Source: a virus
IMG/VR virus record: IMGVR_UViG_3300046804_004006
Coordinates: 1-64,000 of that record
Reading direction: 5' to 3' (one strand)
DNA: 64,000 nt
Shown here: piece after piece, positions 14,050 through 20,741 of the stretch
Layout: each line of letters starts with the position of its first letter
How positions within the stretch are numbered: the stretch's first letter is position 1
Notes under the pieces: model-generated
Seen by the model: only the letters and a program-made list of their open reading frames with translations
Told to the model about the DNA's origin: nothing
Database searches by the model: none
Position numbers and translations under genes: made by a program

Positions 14050-14070
14050 GTTAATCTCACCCCTTTTTTA
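14041..14070 (+). terminator. Rho-independent terminator
   Basis: GGGGTG pairs with CACCCC (with further inner pairs) and is followed by seven T. The stem overlaps the stop codon of the 13375 gene. Confidence 0.8.
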
Positions 14071-14094
14071 CTTTATTCTTTTCTCCCTACGATT

Positions 14095-14424
14095 ATGACT
14101 ACTAATTTCTCTGTTGATGACTGCAAAGTTTTGTGGGTGGTAGGGGCACTCGAACGTCTTGCAACTCTGGGTGTGTTGAATAGTGATGTTCCACTCACTC
14201 TTACACAAGATGCAATCGACGATTACATTTCGATTGATAATGACCGTCAGTATTTGTTTGAGAGTGATTTTGAGATTGCACAAATCTTTCGGGCAGTTGC
14301 AAATGTGAGTAATGAACGTGATGTTGATGAAGATGATATGTGTAGTGTGATTGAACTTCTGCTTCACTATAAGAATGACCGTGAAGAACTTGTGAAATAT
14401 GCACTCTCACAATCATTTGTGTGA
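14095..14424 (+). CDS. Acidic hypothetical protein (109 aa)
   Basis: The ATG follows a pyrimidine-rich leader, CTTTATTCTTTTCTCCCTAC, with no Shine-Dalgarno. Acidic and helical; no domain recognised. Confidence 0.65.
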   Translation: MTTNFSVDDCKVLWVVGALERLATLGVLNSDVPLTLTQDAIDDYISIDNDRQYLFESDFEIAQIFRAVANVSNERDVDEDDMCSVIELLLHYKNDREELVKYALSQSFV

Positions 14425-14457
14425 TGTGTTAGAATCATCCTATTATGGAGAATCAAA

Positions 14458-14616
14458 ATGTTTGATGTTCAACTCACACAAGAGGAAATAAACACTATTC
14501 TTCAAGGACTTTTTATTCTTGAAGACCAAGAATGGTTCAGGGGTCATAGTAAAACAGAACCCTTGATTGAGAAGTTTAATCAATTTCTCCCTGACAATAA
14601 TCAAGAAACTCTTTGA
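14458..14616 (+). CDS. Small acidic helical protein (52 aa)
   Basis: The ATG is preceded by TATGGAGAATCAAA, giving a GGAG ribosome site. Acidic helical peptide; function unknown. Confidence 0.6.
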   Translation: MFDVQLTQEEINTILQGLFILEDQEWFRGHSKTEPLIEKFNQFLPDNNQETL

Positions 14617-14627
14617 CACTAAAGATT

Positions 14628-14948
14628 ATGAATCGTCAAGTCATCAACTATCCCGAAACTCAAGAAGAATGGGATAATCTCCCTCAAGATTTTTTTGATT
14701 ATCTTAATGTTTTGGATGAGGCAAAAAGTATCAAAGCAGAACATACAAATAATCCAGTAGACCCACTCTATCCTACTTACGATTATGAGTGGGAACTTGA
14801 TGGTAAACTCTCATTGGAGACTATTCTTTATTATTGGAATCAAGTCGATAAAGAACTTCCTTCTAATGATGAAATCCTTGATGGAATCAACGAAGGATAT
14901 GCAGAGGCAGCATATGATGATTATGTAAGTTCTGCATATTCTTACTAA
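14628..14948 (+). CDS. Acidic hypothetical protein (106 aa)
   Basis: The ATG in AAAGATTATG is preferred to upstream non-ATG codons. Tyr/Asp/Glu-rich, mixed helix/loop (PLYPTYDYEWELDGKLSLET). No domain recognised. Confidence 0.65.
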   Translation: MNRQVINYPETQEEWDNLPQDFFDYLNVLDEAKSIKAEHTNNPVDPLYPTYDYEWELDGKLSLETILYYWNQVDKELPSNDEILDGINEGYAEAAYDDYVSSAYSY

Positions 14949-14981
14949 CAGACATCATCTCAAGGTGAGTCTCTTATACTG

Positions 14982-15149
14982 TGTACCACTTGTTCTTGTG
15001 GCACACTAAAAGAGCACAGCGCCCAAAGGGTGCTATATTAAGAGGGTGGTGAGGGAGGTCCGTCAGTTTCGCACTGTCGGGTCTCTGGTCTGGAATGTTC
15101 TTTATAGAAATCCAGACACTCACTACTTACCTTCCTTATTCTCTACAAA
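14982..15149 (+). promoter_or_regulatory. Stem-loop, promoter and long structured leader (type L)
   Basis: TGTACCAC (14982-14989) pairs with GTGGCACA (14998-15005) with one mismatch. TGCTATATT gives a -10 at 15034-15039. The ~110-base leader opens with TTAAGAGGGTGGTGAGGGAG. It contains a 7-bp stem, GTCTGGA (15088-15094) with TCCAGAC (15111-15117), and ends in a pyrimidine-rich CCTTATTCTCTACAAA. Possible regulatory RNA. Confidence 0.55.
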
Positions 15150-15491
15150 ATGGAACTGACTAATTCTTTCCCCCCTGTCGATGCTCTTGTTGAGTTTAGC
15201 AACAAGAAACTCAAAGAGTTCGATTATGTCCAATTTGGTCAAAATGGGATTAAAACTGCCGCAACTTTTGCTGCTATTGTTGTTGGTGTTGTTTCCTATG
15301 TGTGGACTGCACTGCAACTGTGGTGGGAAGATAATGGTGAAGCAACGCAAGTCAATTTTATTCGCTTTGTTGTGAATGTAATTGATTTTATCGGCGCGAT
15401 TGTAACTGAAACTCCCAAAGTTTATCGTTGGGTACAACTGAATAGCAATCGCCTGATTGATTCTCTGTTCTTTCAAGTCGCCTTTAACTGA
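15150..15491 (+). CDS. Small membrane protein (113 aa)
   Basis: Two hydrophobic helices are visible (residues ~37-58, AATFAAIVVGVVSYVWTALQL; ~72-90, FIRFVVNVIDFIGAIV) between polar ends, so a hairpin membrane topology is likely. It is one of few larger membrane proteins in the region and the only gene with the longest structured leader. Function unknown. Confidence 0.7.
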   Translation: MELTNSFPPVDALVEFSNKKLKEFDYVQFGQNGIKTAATFAAIVVGVVSYVWTALQLWWEDNGEATQVNFIRFVVNVIDFIGAIVTETPKVYRWVQLNSNRLIDSLFFQVAFN

Positions 15492-15493
15492 TT

Positions 15494-15655
15494 ATGCTCT
15501 ACAACATTAGAGTTGAGTTTAAGGATGGCACTGTTGATAAGTTTCAACGCAGAAGCAACATCAAACCTATTAACAGTGTAAAACTCAATGATAAGATTGC
15601 TAATGAGATTTTTCCGCGAGAGTGGAAAGAAATCTCCTCTCAACCTGTTTATTGA
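15494..15655 (+). CDS. Small basic protein (53 aa)
   Basis: TGATTATG junction with the membrane protein gene. Begins with a beta hairpin (LYNIRVEFKDGTVDKFQRRS). Function unknown. Confidence 0.6.
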   Translation: MLYNIRVEFKDGTVDKFQRRSNIKPINSVKLNDKIANEIFPREWKEISSQPVY

Positions 15656-15664
15656 TTATCGTAA

Positions 15665-15850
15665 ATGAGCACTAAAATGAACCGCGACCAACTGACTGAA
15701 GCATACGTTGATCGTATTCTTGATAATATGAGCACCAAAGATTTGATGCGAATTGTTGGTGATCAAATGGAAGAAAACCTCAGTTCTTATAGTGATGAAG
15801 AACTGATTAGTGAAATTACTGAATACTACCCTGAATTGCTTGGGGAGTGA
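15665..15850 (+). CDS. Small acidic helical protein (61 aa)
   Basis: Helical; its ending (SDEELISEITEYYPELLG) resembles that of the 11701 protein (DEELIEEIGRYY), so the two may be distant paralogues. Followed by a cassette. Confidence 0.6.
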   Translation: MSTKMNRDQLTEAYVDRILDNMSTKDLMRIVGDQMEENLSSYSDEELISEITEYYPELLGE

Positions 15851-15857
15851 GAACTAA

Positions 15858-15917
15858 TGTGCCACTAATTCTTGTGGCACAATACACTCCCCAAACGTCC
15901 ACTGTCCCTGCTATGAT
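15858..15917 (+). promoter_or_regulatory. Stem-loop plus promoter cassette
   Basis: TGTGCCAC (15858-15865) pairs with GTGGCACA (15874-15881). TGCTATGATGAACGGAGTTCA contains the -10 at 15912-15917 and is shared with the cassettes at 9201 and 18171. Confidence 0.75.
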
Positions 15918-15939
15918 GAACGGAGTTCATCAATCAACG

Positions 15940-16143
15940 ATGCTTTTTCTCACTTATCCCGATCACGGTTGTGTTTATACTCTTTCGCAAGAGGATGGTG
16001 ATGAACTCTATTATGCTCCCATTTATTCCAATGGGAATGTAAATCTTGAGGAGTTTGCTCCTGTAGATTTGGATTCTATTGATATGGATGAGATGGAAAT
16101 CTTTGATATTCGAAATCGCCTTGTGAAACTGAGTCAAGTCTAA
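15940..16143 (+). CDS. Acidic hypothetical protein (67 aa)
   Basis: The ATG 22 bases after the -10 is preferred over in-frame codons inside the cassette. Beta-rich first half and acidic second half (VDLDSIDMDEMEIFDI). Function unknown. Confidence 0.65.
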   Translation: MLFLTYPDHGCVYTLSQEDGDELYYAPIYSNGNVNLEEFAPVDLDSIDMDEMEIFDIRNRLVKLSQV

Positions 16144-16187
16144 ATCCTCAGTTTCATTCTTTCACTCACTTTACTTTCTTTTTGATC

Positions 16188-16604
16188 ATGTCTGTTACTT
16201 TCACTGTGAACTACAAAGAAATCTACGGCACCGAGACTGTTGATAAAATTGATGAACTTCTTGAGAATAATTATGCTCTGGAAGACATCCTTGAGTTTAT
16301 TGATCAAAATTCAGAAGAAGACTTCCGCGACTATTATGAAGAGTATGTGACTGCTGGTGAAGATTATTCTTACGCAGCAGTCGATGCTTTTGTTGAAGAG
16401 TTTGGACTTGATTGTGTTTCCTCCTTCACCGATTCTTACCAAGGTGAGTATTCGAGTGAAGCAGAGTTTGCGGAACAGTTCTGCGATGACATGGGTTATG
16501 AAATCCCTGACTTTGTTGAAGTTGATTGGCAAGCAACTTTCGATCGCCAACTTCATTATGACTATTCCTATGTGAATGGTTATGTCTTCAACAAAAACTT
16601 CTGA
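16188..16604 (+). CDS. ArdA-like antirestriction protein (138 aa)
   Basis: Highly acidic. The C-terminal half has the ArdA order: SYQGEYSSEAEFAEQFCDD, then a VDWQATFDRQL...YSYVNGYVF segment matching the ArdA 'iDWe..aRdl ... gyvF' ending. ArdA proteins mimic B-form DNA and block type I restriction enzymes. The N-terminal half is shorter and less typical than full ArdA (~165 residues). The ATG lies in TTTGATCATG after a pyrimidine-rich leader. Function follows from the family; activity is not shown. Confidence 0.65.
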   Translation: MSVTFTVNYKEIYGTETVDKIDELLENNYALEDILEFIDQNSEEDFRDYYEEYVTAGEDYSYAAVDAFVEEFGLDCVSSFTDSYQGEYSSEAEFAEQFCDDMGYEIPDFVEVDWQATFDRQLHYDYSYVNGYVFNKNF

Positions 16605-16627
16605 TCTCAAGGTGAGTCGCTGATGCT

Positions 16628-16750
16628 GTGTGCCACTTGTACTGGTGGCACACTAAACGGGCACTGGCACTTTTTTATGGTAGATTAAGAGGGTGGAGGG
16701 AGCGGGTCTCACCGTCCCGCCCCGAGTCCCATTGTTTATTCTTTTTAGAA
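16628..16750 (+). promoter_or_regulatory. Stem-loop, promoter and structured leader (type L)
   Basis: GTGTGCCAC (16628-16636) pairs with GTGGCACAC (16645-16653). TAGATT (16681-16686) is a candidate -10, followed by TTAAGAGGGTGGAGGGAG. In the leader GCGGG (16702-16706) pairs with CCCGC (16716-16720). It ends CCATTGTTTATTCTTTTTAG before the ATG. Confidence 0.6.
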
Positions 16751-17329
16751 ATGACTTCTTTCACTGTTGAAAAGCAAGGTCAAGAGATTAACTTTGAGAG
16801 TAAGTTTGATAATCTGCAAGATGCAAAGGAATATATTGTAAATAAACTGAACTATAATGATTTCGCAATGAATCTGGTTGAGAAGAAGAAAGTGAGTGAA
16901 AAGCAAATTGCTTGGATGCACTATCTTGCAACTCAAGGTGTCATTGATTCTCAAACTCCTGTTGAGGATGGTGAGTATATGAATGTGGTCAAGAAAATGT
17001 ATGATGCAGGTAAGAATCGCAAGACTAAGTTTCAAGTGCGACTGCCTGGTATTACTCTTTCCACTGTAAATCGAGGTGCAAATATCGGTTGTGTTTATGT
17101 CTATGAAAACAACCAATATGTTGCTAAGATTACTCAAAATGGTGAGTTGATTGGTAATGTCAGTGAGGATGTAAAGAATCTTCTGGAGGATGCAAATGAG
17201 AATCTTTTGCAACTGGCGAAGATTTATGGTCACGAATCTGGATCTTGCTCTATTTGTGGTCGCACACTGAACGATCCTCTCTCTGTGCAAATGGGAATTG
17301 GTCCTATTTGTGCAAAACTGTTCAACTGA
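16751..17329 (+). CDS. DUF6011-like protein (192 aa)
   Basis: The C-terminal 40 residues contain C-S-I-C-G-R-T-L and GIGPICAKLF, the Cys-x2-Cys plus GxGPxC pattern of DUF6011-type zinc-binding domains in phages. The N-terminal two-thirds is helical and charged, with KQIAWMHYLA in the middle resembling phage single-strand-handling proteins, though this is only a likeness. The start is fixed by the leader motif TTTATTCTTTTT. Probably a DNA- or RNA-associated early protein. Confidence 0.75.
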   Translation: MTSFTVEKQGQEINFESKFDNLQDAKEYIVNKLNYNDFAMNLVEKKKVSEKQIAWMHYLATQGVIDSQTPVEDGEYMNVVKKMYDAGKNRKTKFQVRLPGITLSTVNRGANIGCVYVYENNQYVAKITQNGELIGNVSEDVKNLLEDANENLLQLAKIYGHESGSCSICGRTLNDPLSVQMGIGPICAKLFN

Positions 17330-17350
17330 GTTCTTTATTCTTTTTTTCCA

Positions 17351-17605
17351 ATGTTTGACCAACTTACATTTGTCCCGCATCTAAATGGTATTCCTGGTGC
17401 GATTGGTGCAAGGTATAAGTTTTCCAATGATTGGGAGATTTCAGTAGTTTCTGGACCTGCTGGTTGTGGATTATATGGAAATGTTGATGATGAGACATAT
17501 GAAGTTGCAATCTTCCGACCGAATGGACATATGACTGAAGATGTAAGTGGATGGAATACAAAACAAGAAGTATCTGCGATGATGTGGATACTGTCTCAAC
17601 TCTAG
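17351..17605 (+). CDS. Hypothetical beta-rich protein (84 aa)
   Basis: The ATG follows TTCTTTATTCTTTTTTTCCA, another pyrimidine leader. The composition suggests a compact beta sheet (NDWEISVVSGPAGCGLYG). Function unknown. Confidence 0.65.
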   Translation: MFDQLTFVPHLNGIPGAIGARYKFSNDWEISVVSGPAGCGLYGNVDDETYEVAIFRPNGHMTEDVSGWNTKQEVSAMMWILSQL

Positions 17606-17637
17606 TTTTTTAATCACTTCACACCACACTCTCAAAA

Positions 17638-17820
17638 ATGACTAAAACTGAAACAATCAAATTTCTCATCAATCAAATTGAAGGTGATTTGGAAGACCTG
17701 TCTTGGCAGATTCGAGAGGAGACAAATTATGAAGATAATTCTGTTGATGATTTGAGTGAAGAGTATGATGAGAAGAAAGAACATCTAGAGAATCTCAAAA
17801 GCATTCTTTCCCAACTCTGA
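17638..17820 (+). CDS. Small acidic coiled-coil protein (60 aa)
   Basis: Nearly all helix with Leu/Ile heptads and many Glu (EEYDEKKEHLENLKSIL). Function unknown. Confidence 0.6.
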   Translation: MTKTETIKFLINQIEGDLEDLSWQIREETNYEDNSVDDLSEEYDEKKEHLENLKSILSQL

Positions 17821-17847
17821 CCTAAATTAACAAAGGGGAAAAAACCA

Positions 17848-18078
17848 ATGTCTAAAACACAACGCAAAGGTAATGATTCTGATTATTACCCATACCGCCG
17901 ACCAAAGACATTTAATGAAATCAAGCAACTTGAAACTTTACTTCACGATAATGAGGTAGAACTTCGAAATAGGGATAAATCAAAGATTCATAATCTTCCC
18001 ACTGTTTATGATGACATTGTAAAGAGTGGATATTATGAGGATTATGATTGGAAACATCATTGGGATAAAGAATCATAG
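17848..18078 (+). CDS. Hypothetical charged protein (76 aa)
   Basis: AAAGGGG precedes the ATG. Polar, Tyr/His/Asp-rich, no domain recognised. The TAG stop runs into the CTCAAGGTGAGTC repeat shared with 14957 and 16604. Confidence 0.65.
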   Translation: MSKTQRKGNDSDYYPYRRPKTFNEIKQLETLLHDNEVELRNRDKSKIHNLPTVYDDIVKSGYYEDYDWKHHWDKES

Positions 18079-18153
18079 TCTCAAGGTGAGTCCAGCATAG
18101 CGATAAGGGATGCTGATAGGTAGAAGAACCCAAAGTGTATCAGGGCGAACTAC

Positions 18154-18179
18154 GGGGCACCCTGCCCCCATGCTATGAT
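18154..18179 (+). promoter_or_regulatory. Stem-loop plus promoter cassette
   Basis: GGGGCA (18154-18159) pairs with TGCCCC (18163-18168) over a CCC loop. TGCTATGAT (-10 at 18174-18179) and AACGGAGTTCA follow. This is the last cassette of the series. Confidence 0.7.
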
Positions 18180-18202
18180 GAACGGAGTTCAAGGATGAGG
18201 AA

Positions 18203-18379
18203 ATGACCACTGCTCAACGGATGGAACGTCAATTCTTTATTCAAATGATTGCTCTTGTGAATGAGATTCAATCTGACAAAACTATTCTTCACTCGCAATC
18301 TGGTTCTTATCGCAAATCTGCTTGGTGCAAAGTAATTAAAACTCCCAAGCAAGATCAATCTGCACTTGCTTCTGTTTGA
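18203..18379 (+). CDS. Small hypothetical protein (58 aa)
   Basis: AAGGATGAGG precedes the ATG. Helical N-terminus, basic C-terminus. No domain recognised. Confidence 0.6.
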   Translation: MTTAQRMERQFFIQMIALVNEIQSDKTILHSQSGSYRKSAWCKVIKTPKQDQSALASV

Positions 18380-18398
18380 TTTTCTCTACACTCAATCA

Positions 18399-18584
18399 AT
18401 GATGAAACTTACTAAAGCACAAAAAGAGATTCTACTGACTCTTGAGAATGGTGATGAAGTGAATAACTGGTCGCAACGTATGCGAGCACTTCAACCATTG
18501 ATTGATGCTGGTATTGTTTACATTAAGGTGACGAATGATAAGAATGGTATTACCGAGGATGTAAGAATCGCACTGGTCGATTAG
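18399..18584 (+). CDS. Small winged-helix-like protein (61 aa)
   Basis: The pattern TKAQKEILLTLENGDE, then LQPLIDAGIVYI and a beta hairpin resembles a minimal winged helix-turn-helix, hence possibly a DNA-binding regulator. This is a visual judgement. Two adjacent ATG codons are equally possible starts. Confidence 0.6.
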   Translation: MMKLTKAQKEILLTLENGDEVNNWSQRMRALQPLIDAGIVYIKVTNDKNGITEDVRIALVD

Positions 18585-18605
18585 TTCTTTTTTTCTCAAA
18601 ACAAA

Positions 18606-18764
18606 ATGACATTCACTGAAGTTCTAGAATCTCTTCCGCAGTTTATTGATGAAATGCAACCTGATCTTGAGATGATTTATGATTTCATCACAGAACAACT
18701 CTGCACTGAAGATTTAACTGATGCAGAATGGAGTCAAATTCTTAATCTTTACACTTCTTACTGA
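18606..18764 (+). CDS. Small acidic helical protein (52 aa)
   Basis: First of seven minigenes linked by stop-start overlaps up to 19622. Acidic, helical. Function unknown. Confidence 0.55.
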   Translation: MTFTEVLESLPQFIDEMQPDLEMIYDFITEQLCTEDLTDAEWSQILNLYTSY

Positions 18765-18883
18765 TGAACGATTCTACACTTGATCTTTTTACAGATCATG
18801 AAGATGCAGAAGATGCAACAATCGAAGAACTTGCTGCTGCATTAGAAATCACTGTTGATTATTTTCTCGCGGAGTTTGTTTGA
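18764..18883 (+). CDS. Very small acidic protein (39 aa)
   Basis: TGATG overlap at both ends. Acidic with an Ala/Leu helix (EELAAALEITVDYFLAEF). Function unknown. Confidence 0.5.
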   Translation: MNDSTLDLFTDHEDAEDATIEELAAALEITVDYFLAEFV

Positions 18884-19011
18884 TGATTAAGTACACCTTC
18901 GACATTATCACTCATCAACCAGTTTATGTTGTTTGTAATGTAAATCACCAACCACAAGTCATTACAACTAACATCTGCACTGCAATTCACAAACTTCAAC
19001 AAGTAAAATGA
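18883..19011 (+). CDS. Very small beta-rich protein (42 aa)
   Basis: TGATG overlap upstream and ATGA overlap downstream. Beta-strand-like residues with no recognised motif. Confidence 0.45.
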   Translation: MIKYTFDIITHQPVYVVCNVNHQPQVITTNICTAIHKLQQVK

Positions 19012-19214
19012 TTTTTCAAGTTACTGAAATTGAATTCGATTTCACTGATGATCTTGATGAAGAAGCATTAGATCAAGAAACACAAGATGAGATTTATGAT
19101 GAGGTTATTGGTCAAATCTGGGAAGCAGATGATGAAGATGATTTAATTGAAGAGATTACTTGTGCTACAGGTTGGTGCATTAAATCCATTGATTATCGAC
19201 ACGTTCTAAAATGA
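19008..19214 (+). CDS. Acidic small protein (68 aa)
   Basis: Very acidic (about one third Asp/Glu) with a Cys-containing C-terminus (ITCATGWCIKSIDYRH). ATGA overlaps on both sides. The composition is reminiscent of DNA mimics; not assigned. Confidence 0.6.
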   Translation: MIFQVTEIEFDFTDDLDEEALDQETQDEIYDEVIGQIWEADDEDDLIEEITCATGWCIKSIDYRHVLK

Positions 19215-19378
19215 CACAATATACATACACTGTTATTGGTGGAGTTAATGAGTATGAATGTGATGTTAAGTCATTACAACTGTTTGATCGAAAATCACAA
19301 GCAGAACAGTATGCAGAGGATATAAAGGAAAAGTGGGATTATGAATATGTTTCTATCACTGTAAAGGAGATTCAATGA
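19211..19378 (+). CDS. Small protein (55 aa)
   Basis: Beta-alpha-beta appearance (YTVIGGVNEYEC, then a helix, then VSITVKEI). ATGA-coupled on both sides. Function unknown. Confidence 0.55.
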   Translation: MTQYTYTVIGGVNEYECDVKSLQLFDRKSQAEQYAEDIKEKWDYEYVSITVKEIQ

Positions 19379-19464
19379 AGAAGAAAAAGAAAGAAAAACA
19401 TCAATTACTATCTAAAGCACAAGATGGTAATGAACTTCTTATTATTCTCAATGCACTGAAATGA
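19375..19464 (+). CDS. Candidate microprotein (29 aa)
   Basis: Begins with a run of Lys (MKKKKKEKHQ) followed by a short hydrophobic helix. Supported only by ATGA overlaps with both neighbours in the same chain. Confidence 0.4.
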   Translation: MKKKKKEKHQLLSKAQDGNELLIILNALK

Positions 19465-19622
19465 AACAAGAAGCACAACTGATTGATGCTCTCTATGAGG
19501 AACTTTATGCAAACAACTATTCACTCATCGAAAAGGTGATTGAAGAGTATGTGTTGAACTTAAATCCTATTGAAATGAATACTCTTGAAGATTTGATTGT
19601 CAATAACTTTGGTATTGATTGA
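19461..19622 (+). CDS. Small acidic helical protein (53 aa)
   Basis: Last member of the overlapping minigene chain. Acidic and helical. A gene-poor 1.15-kb segment follows. Confidence 0.55.
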   Translation: MKQEAQLIDALYEELYANNYSLIEKVIEEYVLNLNPIEMNTLEDLIVNNFGID

Positions 19623-19784
19623 TTAAAGATATAATGATATTGTTATATTAAAAATGTATTAAAAAAGATATATGAGTGTTTTATCTTTTCCACAATAACT
19701 GTGGAAAAAGTATAATAAACTGTGGAAAACTTATGAATCTTAAGTCTTTTAAGTGTCTATAAATGTGCTCAGGTCTTGTGATCT

Positions 19785-19865
19785 TATAAATGCTCATAAA
19801 TGCTCATAAATGCTCATAAATGCTTATAAATGCTCATAAATGCTTATAAATGCTTATAAATGCCT
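19785..19865 (+). repeat. 10-bp tandem repeat, TGCTCATAAA
   Basis: Seven uninterrupted 10-bp units (TGCTCATAAA or TGCTTATAAA) run from 19791 to 19860, with partial units at both ends. The period is close to one DNA helical turn. Every unit creates ATAAATG, one base short of the late-promoter core ATAAATA. Confidence 0.9.
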
Positions 19866-20320
19866 CAGAGTCTTGTGATCTTGGCCCGCAGTCTATCAGC
19901 ACTTGGAGATTTTGTCAAGCACCCCCAGGACACATAAAAAACCCCCACACCTCACATTATAACAATATCACACTTCCGTTATATCATATAAGTCCACATA
20001 GCATACTCTCCCTACATATAAAACACTCTCAGACACTTCTATATGCCCCTACAAGGCACTTATAGACACTCTTAGGTCTTACACCCTATAATTCAGTTAT
20101 CAAGGTTCTATCAGAACTCTTTTATTCTATCATAAAATCTCCTAGTTGACAAGTGCTCATAATGTTGCTAGAGTAGGTTTGTTGCTGTTAAAGAGAGATA
20201 ATATCAACAAGAACTTAAAGACCGTCCGAAGGACAACACGACCGAAGGGAGTGTTTCTATAAGACACTGATTGACAATTACTATAAGACCTGATAGAATA
20301 TAACAATCAGAACACACAAA

Positions 20321-20560
20321 GTTCATTCGTTATTAGAGAATGAATGTAATAGAATCTCTTATTGAGAATCAAAGATAATATCACTGAGAAATTCATTCGT
20401 GATTAGATAATGTTCGTATAGAATTTCATATAAAGCACCTATTCTCAATAAGAACTCAAAGTTCATTCGTGATTAGATAATGTTCGTATAGAAGATAAAC
20501 AATACATATTCTCTAAGTATTGATATAAAAGTTCATTCGTGATTAGATAATGTTCGTATA
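20321..20560 (+). repeat. Four 30-bp direct repeats at exact 70-bp period
   Basis: Copies lie at 20321-20350 (diverged), 20391-20420, 20461-20490 and 20531-20560. The last three share ATTCGTGATTAGATAATG plus TTCGTATA. The 40-base spacers differ from one another. The first copy contains a TTCATTC/GAATGAA inverted repeat. Spacers 1 and 2 hold a 13-base inverted match (TCTTATTGAGAAT / ATTCTCAATAAGA). No cas gene is present in the window. Confidence 0.9.
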
Positions 20561-20712
20561 AGACTTTGCAGAGTATCGAAAAGTCATCAAATCCTAATGA
20601 AAAGTATTCGTGTATTCTGCACATGCGTATAAATATTCACCAAGTCTTGTGTATTAAGTTCACAGGAACTTAGTGAATTCTTATCAGTTTCGTGAGTCGT
20701 ATAAGAGTGGGG

Positions 20713-20741
20713 TTGACGGGGGATATAAGTTCTGCTACACT
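20713..20741 (+). promoter_or_regulatory. Sigma70-like promoter
   Basis: TTGACG (20713-20718), a 17-bp spacer and TACACT (20736-20741) with TGC extension, about 33 bases before the ATG at 20774. Confidence 0.65.

Noticed and set aside
16745-17380. 211-codon minus-strand frame
   Set aside because: Antisense to the DUF6011-like gene, whose CxxC and GIGPIC motifs show that the plus strand is coding.
18366-18398. Longer N-terminus for the 18399 gene
   Set aside because: The extra codons come from the preceding gene's end and use a non-ATG start, while two ATG codons follow in a normal context.
19850-20065. 71-codon plus-strand frame in the gene-poor segment
   Set aside because: It begins inside the 10-bp repeat, has no ribosome site, and its composition does not look like a phage protein.
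20321-20560. Calling the 70-bp-period repeats a true CRISPR array
   Set aside because: Only four copies, no cas genes, no recognisable leader, and AT-rich repeats without a strong stem. Kept as a repeat and as a finding, not as a CRISPR feature.
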